Shown piece by piece: positions 49,601 through 60,559 of a stretch of DNA of 64,000 nt. Positions within the stretch are counted from its first letter, which is position 1. Each line of letters begins with the position of its first letter. Origin of the DNA: Parus major (taxonomy: Eukaryota; Chordata; Aves; Passeriformes; Paridae). Position numbers and translations under genes: made by a program. The notes beneath the pieces were generated by a model. The model was given only the letters and a program-made list of their open reading frames with translations. It had not been told where the DNA came from and did not search any database. The DNA lies in NCBI RefSeq assembly GCF_001522545.3, contig NC_031799.1, positions 33,261,354 through 33,325,353 of the forward strand, in the 5' to 3' direction.

Positions 49601-52600
49601 TGCCACAGGTAGTTGTCCTGGAGACCAAGGGCTTTATCATGATAGTGAAAAGATGGACATGTTCTTGGATGTCAGAGCTGGAAGATTTTACAAATGGTCA
49701 CTCACTTTTCAAAAAGTGACTGGGTGGAAATGTGCTGAAAAACAGCATGAGATAAATGGTCAGGATCTGATCCCATTTCAGTGAGAGAAAGGACAAGCAG
49801 TAGGAAGGTAGTTACCATTTCAAACTCCAGTTTGAAACTCCAGTTTCAAATGGATATGTGCTGGCCAGTCAGACAGAATGACCACAATTCAGCCTTATAA
49901 CATGGAAGCAGAAGCAGCTGTGGATTGTCTTCTCTTCCCAGGATACAAGCAGAAACATGAGGCAGTGAGAACCACCTCCCTGGGGCTCAGCAGATTTCCT
50001 CTATCAGAGGTTCATACGGGGGAAGGTGAGAGTCATGCAGCTTTACTAATTACACATGATGGAAATCAGTAATCACACTGTAATCTTAAGCACTTGCAAG
50101 AGCAGGAAATTGCATATGGCACAAACTGGTCACCTTAAAGTATTTTGTTCCTGTCAGACTGCAGTTTCATCTGGCAAGCAATGGGCTGCAGCCACCAGAC
50201 ACTGAAACTGGAAGGACCTGGCCTTGGTCTGGAGCACATCTGAGGGGCAGGACACAGAGCTGGCTGCTCAGGACAATTGTGATGTCCCCATGAGAACAGA
50301 CAGTGGCATCCTACCTCTTTTTCTGCATAAATCAGGACGTTGCTTGCCTGCTTGCCTTTATTCTCTTTCCTTTTAAAGCACTCCAAGCTTTAGGTAACCC
50401 ACACAAATCAAAGGTAAATGCAGGAGTTTAGCAAAAAGCCTGGGGACATTTTCTGCAATGAAGAGACAGGGTACTTCTTGGAGAAGAGTAGTGTATGTTA
50501 ATACAGTGTTGATATATGTACACACATATGCATATACACATGGAGTCATGTACATTTATAAATATACACACATATACACACAGATAAAATGCATGTATTG
50601 CTGCTCAGCTAAGGATTGTTTCCTGTATGGATCGTCCATCCTTGCATGAATGAAGATGTGATACTCTCTGTAGTTACTCTCTTGCTTTAAAATATATAAA
50701 AAATAAAGCACAAAACTACAAGTCCTGTGTTTTCACATTCATAAAAAGGAAGTATGTGCTAACATATCACAAAGCATAAACCTAATGTTTTCAGTTTTCA
50801 GTCCTTCTTTAAAATCAAATTGGAGTTACCTTCCTTTTCTGACACTGATCTCTCATAAGATGCAGCAAGTTCTGTAGAGTGGTATAAATTTCTGCAAGGC
50901 AGACTGAGTTTTTTAATCAAGTCAGCAAAACAGAGCAAATTTGGCTAGAGAAAATAGCCCATTCACTTACATTTTTTAATAACTATGACTGTGCAATTTT
51001 GTATTGGTACCTGAAATGCTTACATAGTTCTTCAATTTAGTGTATATTAAAAAAGAACAAAAAAACAAAACAAAAACAAACCAAAAAAAAACCCAAAAGA
51101 AAGTGAGAAAAGTGTCACTGTATTTAATGTTAAAAAATAATGGTTTTATCACAAAACCATGGTACATTGCATTTGGTTTAGTAAATCCAATCTGTTTGCA
51201 CAGGATGAAGAACTGCTCTTTGTTTCACAAAAACACTAGTCTTTTCTTAGACCTTTCCTCTCTCCTTGCTATGGTGCCAGTCCTGTCAGCCTTTAGTCCC
51301 TAGCCAGACTAACACATTTCATTACCTTCTGTTTTGGTGACAACAATGACATGTGACATGTTCTCTTGCCCTCCTCCAATTATTTAAGGTGTAAATGGCC
51401 TGAGAGCCATCTCTTTGAAACAGCTTTGTGACCATCCCCTGCCTCACCTTACCCCAGCACATCCGTCACGCAGGACTCATCTTTCTTTCATGGTGTGACT
51501 TGGCCTTGACCTACCTTGCTCTTCTCAGATGCCTGGTGGCCTGAGACTTTGTCCCTCAATGAGTTTTTCCAGAAGACTCCTCTGAGTTTGTTTTTTTCAC
51601 TATCTGTATCATGTATCTCAAAGTGTTTTTCTGAAATGCTACTAAACCACAACAAATGCAATACTAGGCATAAATCTTTCACTCGAGTATTCATTTTCCT
51701 CTTGTATTTCCTGTAATATATATGTAAAATATATGTATTTGCTGCAGAACAACCTGCCACCACGGGGCCCTTTCACAGCTTTTTTTATTCAGTGTTCATT
51801 TATACATTTTTATATATTCATTGTTCATCCATGTGCTTCCCTGACATTGCCTGAGCCAGCTCTTCTCTAATCCTAGTGATCACCCAAGGTGAACTTCACT
51901 GTGGATGTGCATGAATATACCTGTTACAAGGTATATGTTAAGCTCAGGGTTGGAATAGGTGACTGGGAGCACAGAACCAGGCAGCCACTATCAAATTCTT
52001 GCACCTTTATCAATGCCCTGATTGTGCAGCAGTTTAGTAGGCTGCAGCAAGGCAAACATCTCTTAACTAACTGTCCTGCCCTAGTTCATTGTGGAAAACA
52101 TACCTTTTTTTTTCTTCCTAAGAGGCAGTGAAGAAAGTGTGATGAGGCATGTGGGATTAGTGTCAGCACACAGCTGCTTAACCTACACTCAGCAGAAGTG
52201 GGTGACCCACAGGACAGCAGAGTCTCCACTAAAGAGCTTATACATGTTGTTTGGACAGCATGAGACTGCTGTTAACATCAAGGGAAGAGAGTTATTTGTG
52301 GTGAGAGTGCAGCTGGGGAAAGAACCAAAGATCCAAAACTGTATTTGGTGTGAGGTGAACACTGGGAGTTACAGTGCCACATGGTTCCCTGAGCCGCCTC
52401 TCCATGCTGCCCAGAAGAGCAGTGCACAAACTGCACTGCCCAAGAAAGGTCACAGTTTTCTTGCTCAGAATATACATTTCATACTAATGTCATTTGTGGC
52501 AACAGAGAACAGAGAATAGTGTTTGTGCAAGCTTCCCTGATCTCTGCCTTGTGCAAGTCTGTCTAGGGAAGAAACAGATTATGTCAAGGCTGGGGAATGT

Positions 52601-54850
52601 GTAAACTCTGCCAGGACAAGGCTTGCTTTAATGACTAAGAGCAGGCTGCTCTTCTTTCCATGACATGTGAGATTTGTTACAGGTCATACTAGACAGGAGT
52701 CTTCATTCTCCCCTAGATTAGCATCAAAGTATGTAAATCAAAGGATTTAGGTAGGGAAAAGCAGCTATTTGCATTTTGATGAATTTGCTACCATACTTAG
52801 GGAGCAGTGTAAAGAACAGAGATCTGTATTAGTCAATTAGTTAATTAGTTATTTAGACAGTTAATAGAGATTTGAAAAGAGGAACATCTTGATCCATGAA
52901 TACATCATTTGACAAAAATGGGCTATCCAGAAAACTAAAAACATAACTAACTACTCTTGGTCTTCTACCTTCTGACTGCTGAGAGAAATATGAGTTTCAC
53001 CATTATGCAGATACAGGATTAAAAAGGTTTGAAGGTAAATCCAAGTCATCATTTTGCTTTTTTCTAATGCATTAAGAAAAAATAACAAAACCTGAGATTA
53101 GCACCCAAAAGGAAAAAAAAGAATAGTGTGGCAAGGAAAACGTCAGAGTGTCACCTTACTTTCTGCAATAGTGTGTGATGTTTTGGCTGGTTTTCTGCCT
53201 GCAGCTGAACATAAAACAAACTACTAGTTTAGAAAAAGACCAGCCTGGTTAAACAGAGAACTTAGTGGATGTCAGGGTAAAAGAAGAGAGTGCATCACCT
53301 ATGGAAGGAGGGGAAGATAATTTCGGGGGACTACAGGGATGCTGGGAGGTTATGTAGGGAGAAACTTAGAAGGGCCAAGCCCCCCTGCAGTTTAATTTGA
53401 TCACTGCCATTGGCCACTGACCCACTTCTGCTGGTGGACACTCATCTGGAAATTTTTTGTATCTGCACTGGGGACCAAGCATGGGGTAGTCATGATTCAG
53501 TTTCACTCAAAAAGAAGTAAGTTGACAGGACAGTTCTTTCTCAACCAGCCCAGTTCTGAGGAAGCGATTTGCAATTAGCAAACTGTCAGCAAACCAGGCT
53601 GCCTGAGGAAGGGTGCAGGTACAGTATTCATGGTAGTCCAGCCTGGGCTTGTCCCCAGGGGCAGCCATGGTTGATGTGTGTTGGTCACAAGAGGAGATTG
53701 GTCACGAGAGGAGAGTCTTGAGAACAAACTTACCTGCAAAAACCTGGGGAGGAGGCGGCTTTTGTCAATGCCGATGAGGATGTGTAGCATCTCCAGTACA
53801 GATAACAACTGGCAAAGGCGCATTACAAGTCCTATGGAGTGAAACGTGTCAGCCAGTGAATCTACAGACAAAATTTAGAAGATTAGAGGATGGTTATACA
53901 GTAAAAGTCTGGAGCAACTACTGGGTTTGCTTTTACCCTATTATCACTGGAGATGACAAGAAATAAAGTTTATGCAGTACCAAACTTCTGGGTAGCAGAA
54001 GAAAAGCTTCAGGGGATGAAGGAGGCAATCTTCTCTGTGTGTGTGGCTCTGATACAGAGGCACAAAGCTGAGAAAATAATTAAATTCCCTATACCTAATG
54101 CATGAGCAAATACTGTGCAGGATGTGTTGGTTTAGAGATAACTGCTTTAGGGTATTTCTAAATAGGAGAAAATGTTGAGGAAATGCATGAGGAATTTCTA
54201 AACACTAGGAGATGTTGAGTTCCTGCCTGTATCTGCACTGCTGAAAACAAGTAGTCCAGGAAGTAGGCATTTTATATGCCTACAACTGTCCACCATTATA
54301 AGACATTTTAAATTTCCAGTCACTAGTTTTCTGGTTTTGTGTCTTAACCCCAGGCAACATAGAGAGAAATATATTGTAATGTTTTTGGAGATAGTCATGT
54401 ACAATAACCACAGAGATATTCTCCCCTAGTGGCTTCAGTAAGATTAATATTTGCCATAATGACTGGACCTAGTCACATTTAGGTTTATGTCTAATTCAGA
54501 TGCTACTAGCATGCTACTGAATATGAAAGTTCATTAACAAAACAAGAGCTTCATTCTCAGTGTGGCACGGGTAGAAGACAAGCACAAGTAATTTGTTCTG
54601 CCTTTTTAATAGAGTGTCTTTCTGGTTGAATTATAGTCCCTGGTACTGGACATACACATGTTCAGAATCTTATCTCTAATTTGATATTTCTTTGTGTCTG
54701 TCACTGCCACTTAAAATGTTCAAGGGAAATAGAGAAGGAGCCTTACCTTTTCCAAATGTCATGAACCTGATGATCATATTTGTAAATATCCAAGAATGTC
54801 CACAGAATTGCATTAAGTCATATACAAACAGGTACATGTTCATGGTAAAG
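43558..54850 (-). CDS. HACD4: HACD4 (3-hydroxyacyl-CoA dehydratase 4), six exons; first exon not found
   Basis: Join on the - strand: 54850-54747, 53861-53734, 47748-47636, 45289-45183, 44487-44356, 43640-43558. These give 667 nt in one frame to a TAA stop. HACD enzymes dehydrate 3-hydroxyacyl-CoA to trans-2-enoyl-CoA, the third step of very-long-chain fatty acid elongation, in the ER membrane. Recognition rests on QFCGHSWIFTNM, SIGLVMRLCQLLSVLE, LLPRFLQ, ERIIVLFVVINSQEEVQ, YVVCVLFFLWNLLD, PYFESFGTYSIKLPFPFTF and SIYFPYVLKMYL. The catalytic Tyr and Glu of the family lie seven residues apart in FYPLSVLAE (exon 5), as in yeast Phs1. Several hydrophobic segments fit the six-helix topology. Human HACD4 is 232 residues. 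From the ATG at 54843-54841 this model gives 219, so either a short first coding exon is missing or translation starts in this exon. The gene is convergent with FOCAD. No frameshift is seen. Confidence 0.93.
44356..44487 (-). CDS. HACD4: HACD4 exon 6
   Basis: 132 nt, phase 1 to 1. Reads FAICVSLPYFESFGTYSIKL then PFPFTFSIYFPYVLKMYLLV and LFA. The acceptor is TTTTTACAG and the donor GTAAGT. FESFGTYS(I/T)KLP and YFPYVLK are unmistakable family motifs. Confidence 0.95.
45183..45289 (-). CDS. HACD4: HACD4 exon 5 (catalytic Tyr and Glu)
   Basis: 107 nt, phase 2 to 1. Reads YTYNMLARMGLYYLPLTWLN then FSLCIPFYPLSVLAE. The acceptor is TTACTGCAG and the donor GTAAGG. The Tyr of FYP and the closing Glu (spacing 7) are the family's catalytic pair. 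Residues before them diverge from the mammalian sequence more than in other exons. Confidence 0.92.
47636..47748 (-). CDS. HACD4: HACD4 exon 4
   Basis: 113 nt, phase 0 to 2. Reads ITERIIVLFVVINSQEEVQG then KYVVCVLFFLWNLLDVV plus two bases of Arg. The acceptor is TCTTTTCAG and the donor GTAAGG. It is strongly hydrophobic at both ends and matches two adjacent membrane helices. Confidence 0.95.
49815..49853. repeat. Nested palindrome, 39 nt
   Basis: Two overlapping hairpin units, TCAAACTCCAGTTTGA and GAAACTCCAGTTTC, sit inside outer arms starting CCATTT and ending AAATGG. The AAACTCCAGTTT core is thus repeated and self-complementary. Confidence 0.8.
50510..50588. repeat. Imperfect (TATACACA)-type simple repeat
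   Basis: Alternating purine-pyrimidine tract with repeated ATATACACACAT motifs. It lies in HACD4 intron 3. Confidence 0.65.
51050..51102. repeat. A-rich tract
   Basis: Runs of A broken by C and G (AAAAACAAAACAAAAACAAA type). It generates lysine- and phenylalanine-rich open frames that are not genes. Confidence 0.75.
53734..53861 (-). CDS. HACD4: HACD4 exon 3
   Basis: 128 nt, phase 1 to 0. Reads DSLADTFHSIGLVMRLCQLL then SVLEMLHILIGIDKSRLLPR and FLQ. The acceptor is TGTCTGTAG and the donor GTAAGT. It covers the second membrane region and the conserved LLPRFLQ turn. Confidence 0.95.
53862..54746 (-). other. HACD4: HACD4 intron 2
   Basis: 885 bp, GT to AG on the - strand. Nothing else recognised. 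Confidence 0.55.
54747..54850 (-). CDS. HACD4: HACD4 exon 2 (first recognised exon; possible start)
   Basis: 104 nt on the - strand, entering with the third base of a codon and ending in phase 1. Reads FTMNMYLFVYDLMQFCGHSW then IFTNMIIRFMTFGK. The acceptor is CTCTCTGCAG and the donor GTAAGG. ATG at 54843-54841 sits in ACCATGA, a reasonable Kozak context. Human HACD4 carries about 16 more residues upstream, so this ATG is either internal or a bird start. Confidence 0.9.
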
Positions 54851-54900
54851 CTGCAGAGAGTGAAAATAATAAATCATAAAGTCATAAAATATATGACTTA

Positions 54901-54936
54901 CATTGTAAGAAACATTGTAAGAAACACTGGAAGAAA
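54901..54936 (+). repeat. Three 12-bp tandem units
   Basis: CATTGTAAGAAA occurs twice exactly and then as CACTGGAAGAAA. The tract lies about 50 bp upstream of HACD4 exon 2 in gene orientation. Confidence 0.85.
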
Positions 54937-54974
54937 TTGCACCCTCTTTGGACATGTTAATAAATCAAAGGAAA

Positions 54975-55693
54975 AGAGCTGAAATTGAGAGCCGCCCTAC
55001 CAAGAAAGGCTTGGGGGTGCTGGTGGATGGGAGGCTGGTCATGACCCAGCCATGGGCACTCCCAGCCCAGAGAGCCAAACGTGTCCTGGGCTGCATCCAG
55101 AGCAGTGTGGGCAGCAGGGGAGGGAGGGGATTCTGCCCCTCTGCTCTGCTCTGCTGAGACCCCTCCTGGAACCCTGCATCAGCTCTGGGGTGCCAGCACA
55201 GGAAGGACATCAGTCTCTTGGTGTGAGTCCAAAGGAGGGTCAACAAGATGATCAGAGGGATGGAGCACTTCTCCAGTGAGGAAAGGCTGAAACAATTGGG
55301 ATTGTTCAGGCTGAAGAAGAGGTTTCAGGATTATCTAATTGTAGTGTTCCAGCACCTGGAGCAAACTTTAAAAAGAACTTTTTACAAGAGCATGTAGTGA
55401 CAGGACAAGGGAGAATGGCGTTAGACTGAAAGAGGGCAGGGCAAGATTAGATATTAAGGAAAGAGTCTTTACTGTGAAGGTGGTGGAGCACTGGCACAGG
55501 TTCCCCAGAGAAGCTGTGGATGCCCCATTCCTGGCAGTGTTCAAGGCTGCAAGAAGGATGGCATTCTGAGCAACCTGGCCGAGTGGAAGGTGTCCCTGCC
55601 CATGAGAGGGGTGTTGGAACTAGATGAAGCTGAGTGGAACTTAACAATTCTTAATGTCCCTTCCAACCCAAAGCACTGTTTGAGTCTGTGAAA
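54975..55693 (+). mobile_element. CR1 LINE 3' part, + orientation
   Basis: It runs from the end of ORF2 (CTTGGGGGTGCTGGTGGATG, CTGGGCTGCATCCAGAGCAG) through the 3' UTR (GGAGCACTTCTCCAGTGAGG, GGTTCCCCAGAGAAGCTGTG) to CCTTCCAACCCAAAGCACTG and a worn tail. At about 720 bp, it is one of the better preserved copies in the window. Confidence 0.9.
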
Positions 55694-58668
55694 TATAAAC
55701 AGATCAGTGAAAACTCTGTGTGTCTCTCAGAGGTCCCAGAACACAACTGTGTCTAATGGATGAAAGGCTCCCTTTGTTGCTATACTTAGGATATGCCCGG
55801 AAAAATTTTCAGAGTTCCCACCAATCATTAGGGTGGTCTGGTGGCCACAAAGTGAAATTTGTGCCTCTAGAGGAAGAAGTATCTAAACAAAGGCACTCCA
55901 TTAACTTCTGGATTCAAGTTGCATTTAATTAACAAAATCTTCTCCTAACTTTTGTAGCTATTCTAACCTAGTTTTCGTGGACAATCTGACTTTTTGCAAA
56001 ACTTCATGAACTCTGGATACACCTAATTTCCCATAAATGTATTTTCTTCTGGTCTATTCTGAAAAGAGAGACTTACCTGTCCTCCAGCTGTAAGATTACT
56101 TTTTAGGAAATGAACTTGTTAATTTTGTACTAGAATTTATCTCCCATGTTGGACCTATTAATTTCCTGCCCTAATAAGTAGTATTTGCTTCAAGTTGTGC
56201 CTTGATCCTGTGTGTTCTTGTGACATGTCTTTGCCAAAAAACTTCACTTCATCATCTGTATCTGTGCATTAACAAATGGAATAAATTTCTCTGTTCAAAA
56301 CTATATAAATTTGATAAATGCCTATGCTTCATTCCTAGCATTGGATCATAAGTAACAATACAGAGTTATTTAAATTGATCTAGTTAAACTGATCTCCTAA
56401 ATCTTTATTGTAAGTAAATCCCACGGAAGTCATACAAAGTGCTTGTCTTCCTCACTTCCAGTTATGTAGGATGACAGCTATTCACCTCATCTCTTCTACA
56501 AGCACAAAAAAATTGTGTGAATAAAATATTTCCCAAAAGACATCATTTTCCTTTGATACTGTGAAAATAAGCCATATAAGGACCCAAACAAAGGAATCTA
56601 TTCCATATATACCTTCCTTTTGGGAAAAGTAAGATACAACTGAATTGAAGTAAAGTCCGGTGAGATCAATTACAGTTTAACACAAATTCTATCTTTTTTG
56701 TTACTGAATGACACTTTGTTCCATCTTGTGGTAAGAAAAAGGTGGGAAACTATATATTATAAAAAGACAAAAAATTAAGAGCTATGTTCTGTGTTAAGAA
56801 ACAGCCTTATTACTGGATGGATAGGAATTACTGTATGGAAGTTAGAGGAGCAGATATGAAAATCTTGAGGCTTTCCTGTCAGCAGCTCCACCACTCTCTT
56901 TGGTCTGATACAGCTGTGTGGGCTTCGCACTGGATGCAAGCTGAGCATATGGTTTCTCTCTTCTGAAGTTTAGTTTGCTACATCATTCTGTCATCCTCAG
57001 AGCCTGTCTTTCAGTAATTTGGTTGTATTTTCCAAAGTCTTCCTGCATTGGCTGGCTAGAAAACTGTTGTTTTTGCAGTTCTTAAGGTACTTAATCTTGA
57101 CTAAACAGGGAGTACTATTTGTAAACTCAGCCTCACATTAGTGTTTTGGCAGTGTGGCAGCTGTTGCACATTAGAACACATCATCTTTAAAATATACCAG
57201 TGACTGCTGAAATGTGTACAGACTGTTGACATTAATGGAGGGCCCCAAGGGGTGTAGAGATGTGGTGCTGGGCAGTGTGCTGGTGTTACATGGCGGACAG
57301 ATCATGGCCCCAGAGCTGTCAGCAGCACAGTTCCCTCCCTTGCTGAAATTCTGCACTGTGAGGAAACAGCCCTGATCTGAGAATGCATCACAGTTTTTCA
57401 GCTTACTTTGTTAAACCCCACACAAAAAGTACTTAAGACAAAACAAAAGCTTTCCGCAGAAGTGAAGAAATCTGAAGAGACTGAAAGGTGATTTCAGTGT
57501 GATAAAAGGAAGCTGAAATGCAACTTTTCACCAAGGACCTTCTCAGCCAAAGGCTGACCTATTAACCTATAGAAACAGAAGCGGGCTGAAGATAACCTGT
57601 TTCCCTGTCGCAACAGCTCTGTGTTACAACACAAAATTCAGGCACAGGCTTCTATGTGAAATGTGAAGGGCAAAAGAGATGGTCTTTATTTAGACCCCTT
57701 GCTCCCATCGGTTCACCGCAGGGATGATTCCACATTTCACTCCCAGAACCTGCTTCTGCAGCATTGCTGCAGACAAAACACAGACCATCCATCAGGTAGT
57801 GGTTCAGGCCCTGAGCCTGCCTCAGACTTGGTGGGTTATCTTCTAAACCTCACTTTGCTACCCTGGTGCCTGACCTGCTGCCACATCTCTCCCTTGTATT
57901 GTGATTTGCTTTGAGACATTCAGGTTTCTTTTATTTGAAGGCATTGTGGGGAGAGGGTGGTCATAGCACTCTACATTGATGACAGGAGAAAGAAACAAAC
58001 ACAGATCTTGCAGGAGATAGACCCAGAAGGCTGCACTTGCTGTCTGCTGTTTCAATTGCTGGTTTCACCTCACTTACTGTGGCTGATTTTATGCCAAATA
58101 CTTTGAAATGCTAGGGATGCACTTATCATATGTAGTATCAGCCTTGCTTAGCAGAAAACTTATCTGCTTTCTCTGTGGGCTCAAAACCCAGAAAACTAGA
58201 TGAAATGTAAGAAATGTCAGCACACACAGCAAAGATTTTATCATTTTAGTTGCAAAGCCTGTTGTATTTCCTTGGGCAGAAGTTTCACAAAGTGTAGCTG
58301 TTGCATTTTATTATTTTTATCACAAAGGTCTTCAGTGTGTCTCTGTGGTAACTATCATACACGGCAAGTATGGTCTGAAGGGTGGTCAGGACCCTGCTCC
58401 CCCATGAGCTAAGGTGACAGCACAGCAGAGGCACCCAGATCAGGTCAGCCCTTGCCCCATCTGTGTGTCCCTTGCAGGGTCCCAGGAGGAAGGCTACACC
58501 TCTGTTGTTCTCAGAGTTGTCTCACAAGGAGGGTCCCACCCCGGCCTGCATGCACAGAGGACTTCCCTGCCCCTCAGGACTCCTGTGCCCGGCTCTCTTC
58601 CCGTGTGCCCGTGCTGGCTGACCACGCAAGAGGAACCAGCCCTCGTGCTGAAACTACAGAGCAATGTT

Positions 58669-58671
<3 letters not shown>
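55694..58671. other. Upstream of HACD4, nothing recognised
   Basis: No gene is recognised. GC content rises near 58400-58660. A 20-bp motif at 57100-57119 recurs at 63034-63053. I looked here for a HACD4 first exon and for intronless interferon-type frames and found neither. Confidence 0.45.

Positions 58672-58701
<30 letters not shown>
58672..58701. repeat. T30 homopolymer
   Basis: Thirty consecutive T. On the - strand it could be the poly(A) tail of a retroposed transcript, but the flanking sequence gives no recognisable parent. The exact length is uncertain in any assembly. Confidence 0.85.
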
Positions 58702-58704
<3 letters not shown>

Positions 58705-59194
58705 TCAGAAGGCAAGATCTACTAGAAAATTCCCTCTGCGTACATGGTTTCCTTCTAAGTCACATTAAGTCATGTTGTTCTGAACTTCATCTTCCCCTTC
58801 CCACCTGCGACAAGCTGCAATCCCTGTAGTTCAGGAAGAAAAGAGCTTCTGAGTACAGCTGCTGTACTTTTCTCCCACAGTCACATCCCACCCACTGTTT
58901 ATCCCCTTTCGTTTTTGCATTTGAGCAGTCTGTGTCACCTGCACTCAAGAAGTATTACCTGTTGCAAGGGTCGGATTGCTGCTGCTGCTGCTCCTGAGCT
59001 TTCTCCTTTTTCCTCTCTGCAGCTGCAACAGCTGTTTGTTAGGAGATCACCCCTCCTCTTTCCTCTTACCCCACCCCACCACGTCACCCTATGTAGCGCT
59101 AAGCAGGAACAGCACTGCACTTCCCGAGAAAGAAGTTTTTAAACACAAATATCTCCACTGCATTTGCCCTGACCCTCAGCCCAGCCTAGCGCAA

Positions 59195-59224
59195 CCTAAC
59201 CTAACCTAACCTAACCTAACCTAA
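59195..59224. repeat. (CCTAA)6 pentamer tract
   Basis: Six perfect CCTAA units, reading TTAGG on the other strand. The vertebrate telomere unit is the hexamer TTAGGG, so this is not an ordinary interstitial telomere sequence. Confidence 0.9.
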
Positions 59225-60316
59225 ATTGGTTTATTGTAGTTGTACAAGTAAGACAGTCTGTAAATCTCTCTAATTTATTCCTCAACCCAGAGCAATGTTT
59301 TGAAAGCTTACTGGAGGGAAGAAATGCAAAATTATAATGCTTCTTTTATGCTTAAATCATCAGCACTACAGCAATGCTATCAACTCCATCAAATGATAAG
59401 AATGGATGAGAGCACAGTAAAAAATGAGAACTTTAAATTATTTCAGATAGAGGAAAGAATTTTCTAGTTACTATATAGAAATGTGTGGGTTTTCATGCCC
59501 CTGTGAAATATAGACACTACTTGCAGAGTGAAAATATGTGTTCATCCTAGTTTACTTCTGCTCAAGGTGTCTGGGATTTCTCAGCATAAATCAGATGAAA
59601 AATACCCTAGGTTGTTTATAAACTCTCTTCTGCCAATAAGTAAGTTTTGCCACAGGCATTTGTGTTGAAATCACACCCCCTCCTGCAGTGAGATTTGAAA
59701 TTTGACAGTGTAAGTGAAGTGCACACTGAGGATGTAATAAGCATAGGATGTTATGTGTAGGTACAAAATGCTGGATTTTAAAATGTCCCTTACTGGATCT
59801 CATCCCTATTGCAAGTGGCACTGAGCTCCTGTCAGAACATGTCTGTGGTGTCCTAGAAAGGTGCAAAATGCCTCCCTGGGTAGTGGATGATTTCCTAATC
59901 AGGCAGGCACAGTGGGACATTGTTTTTTCCATGGTTATGTGTCCCACCTGAGACCTGAGCACAAAGGTCACACAGTTAAAACTGGCTTTCCTGCCATATT
60001 TCCTGCAGCTTATTTCCACTGCTCCAGAATCATAATTTTCTAGGCTAAAGAACTCTTTTCCTTCTCAGGAGGAAATAATAAGAGGGTTAAGCAATTAAAC
60101 ATACCACTGCTGAAAGCTTATAAACAGCCTCCATACTGCCTGCCTCTGGTAGGACAGCTGGAGTGACCAATGCTGCCAGGAGTGGAGCTCTTCGCTGTAA
60201 CCGCTGTAAGATCCAGGAGCTGACAGAGCAGCTCTTTTCAAATACTTAAAAGCAACAAAAACTCACATATTTTTGTGATGTGCAAAATATTTGTTGGCTT
60301 ATTGAAGTGACAAGTT

Positions 60317-60336
60317 GGGGGGGGGTTGGGGGTGGG
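60317..60336 (+). repeat. G-rich tract, possible G-quadruplex
   Basis: G9, TT, G5, T, G3 in 20 bases. The nine-G run can supply two G-tracts, giving four in all with very short loops. Confidence 0.6.
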
Positions 60337-60559
60337 CTGACGCTGGCCCCATGCCAGGCACCTACCCATGAGCTGCTTACACATTCCCCTCTGCAGCTGG
60401 AGAGAGAAAAGAAAATTTAGCAAAGATTTCAAGGGTTGAGATAAGGATTGGGAGAGATCCCTCAGCAAATGCCATCATGGGCGAAACAGGCACAACTTAG
60501 AGATATGAAGTGAACTTACTAGTAACAAATCAGAGCAGGATAAAGAGAAGTAAAACAAA

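Larger units (their letters stand above)
47749..53733 (-). other. HACD4: HACD4 intron 3 (about 6 kb)
   Basis: This is the largest intron of the gene in this window. It holds a folded palindrome at 49815-49853, an AT/CA-rich patch near 50510-50585 and an A-rich tract at about 51050-51100. I recognise no CR1 or LTR. Confidence 0.5.
58702..60559. other. Upstream region with simple repeats; possible HACD4 5' exon
   Basis: Holds a GCT trinucleotide run at 58978-58992, a candidate - strand donor at 58958-58953, a (CCTAA)6 tract at 59195-59224 and a G-rich tract at 60317-60336. No gene is recognised with confidence. Confidence 0.4.

Noticed and set aside
59591..60019. 142-codon - frame considered as an interferon or a HACD4 first exon
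   Set aside because: It has neither an interferon-like signal peptide and Cys pattern nor a HACD amino end, and no suitable donor.
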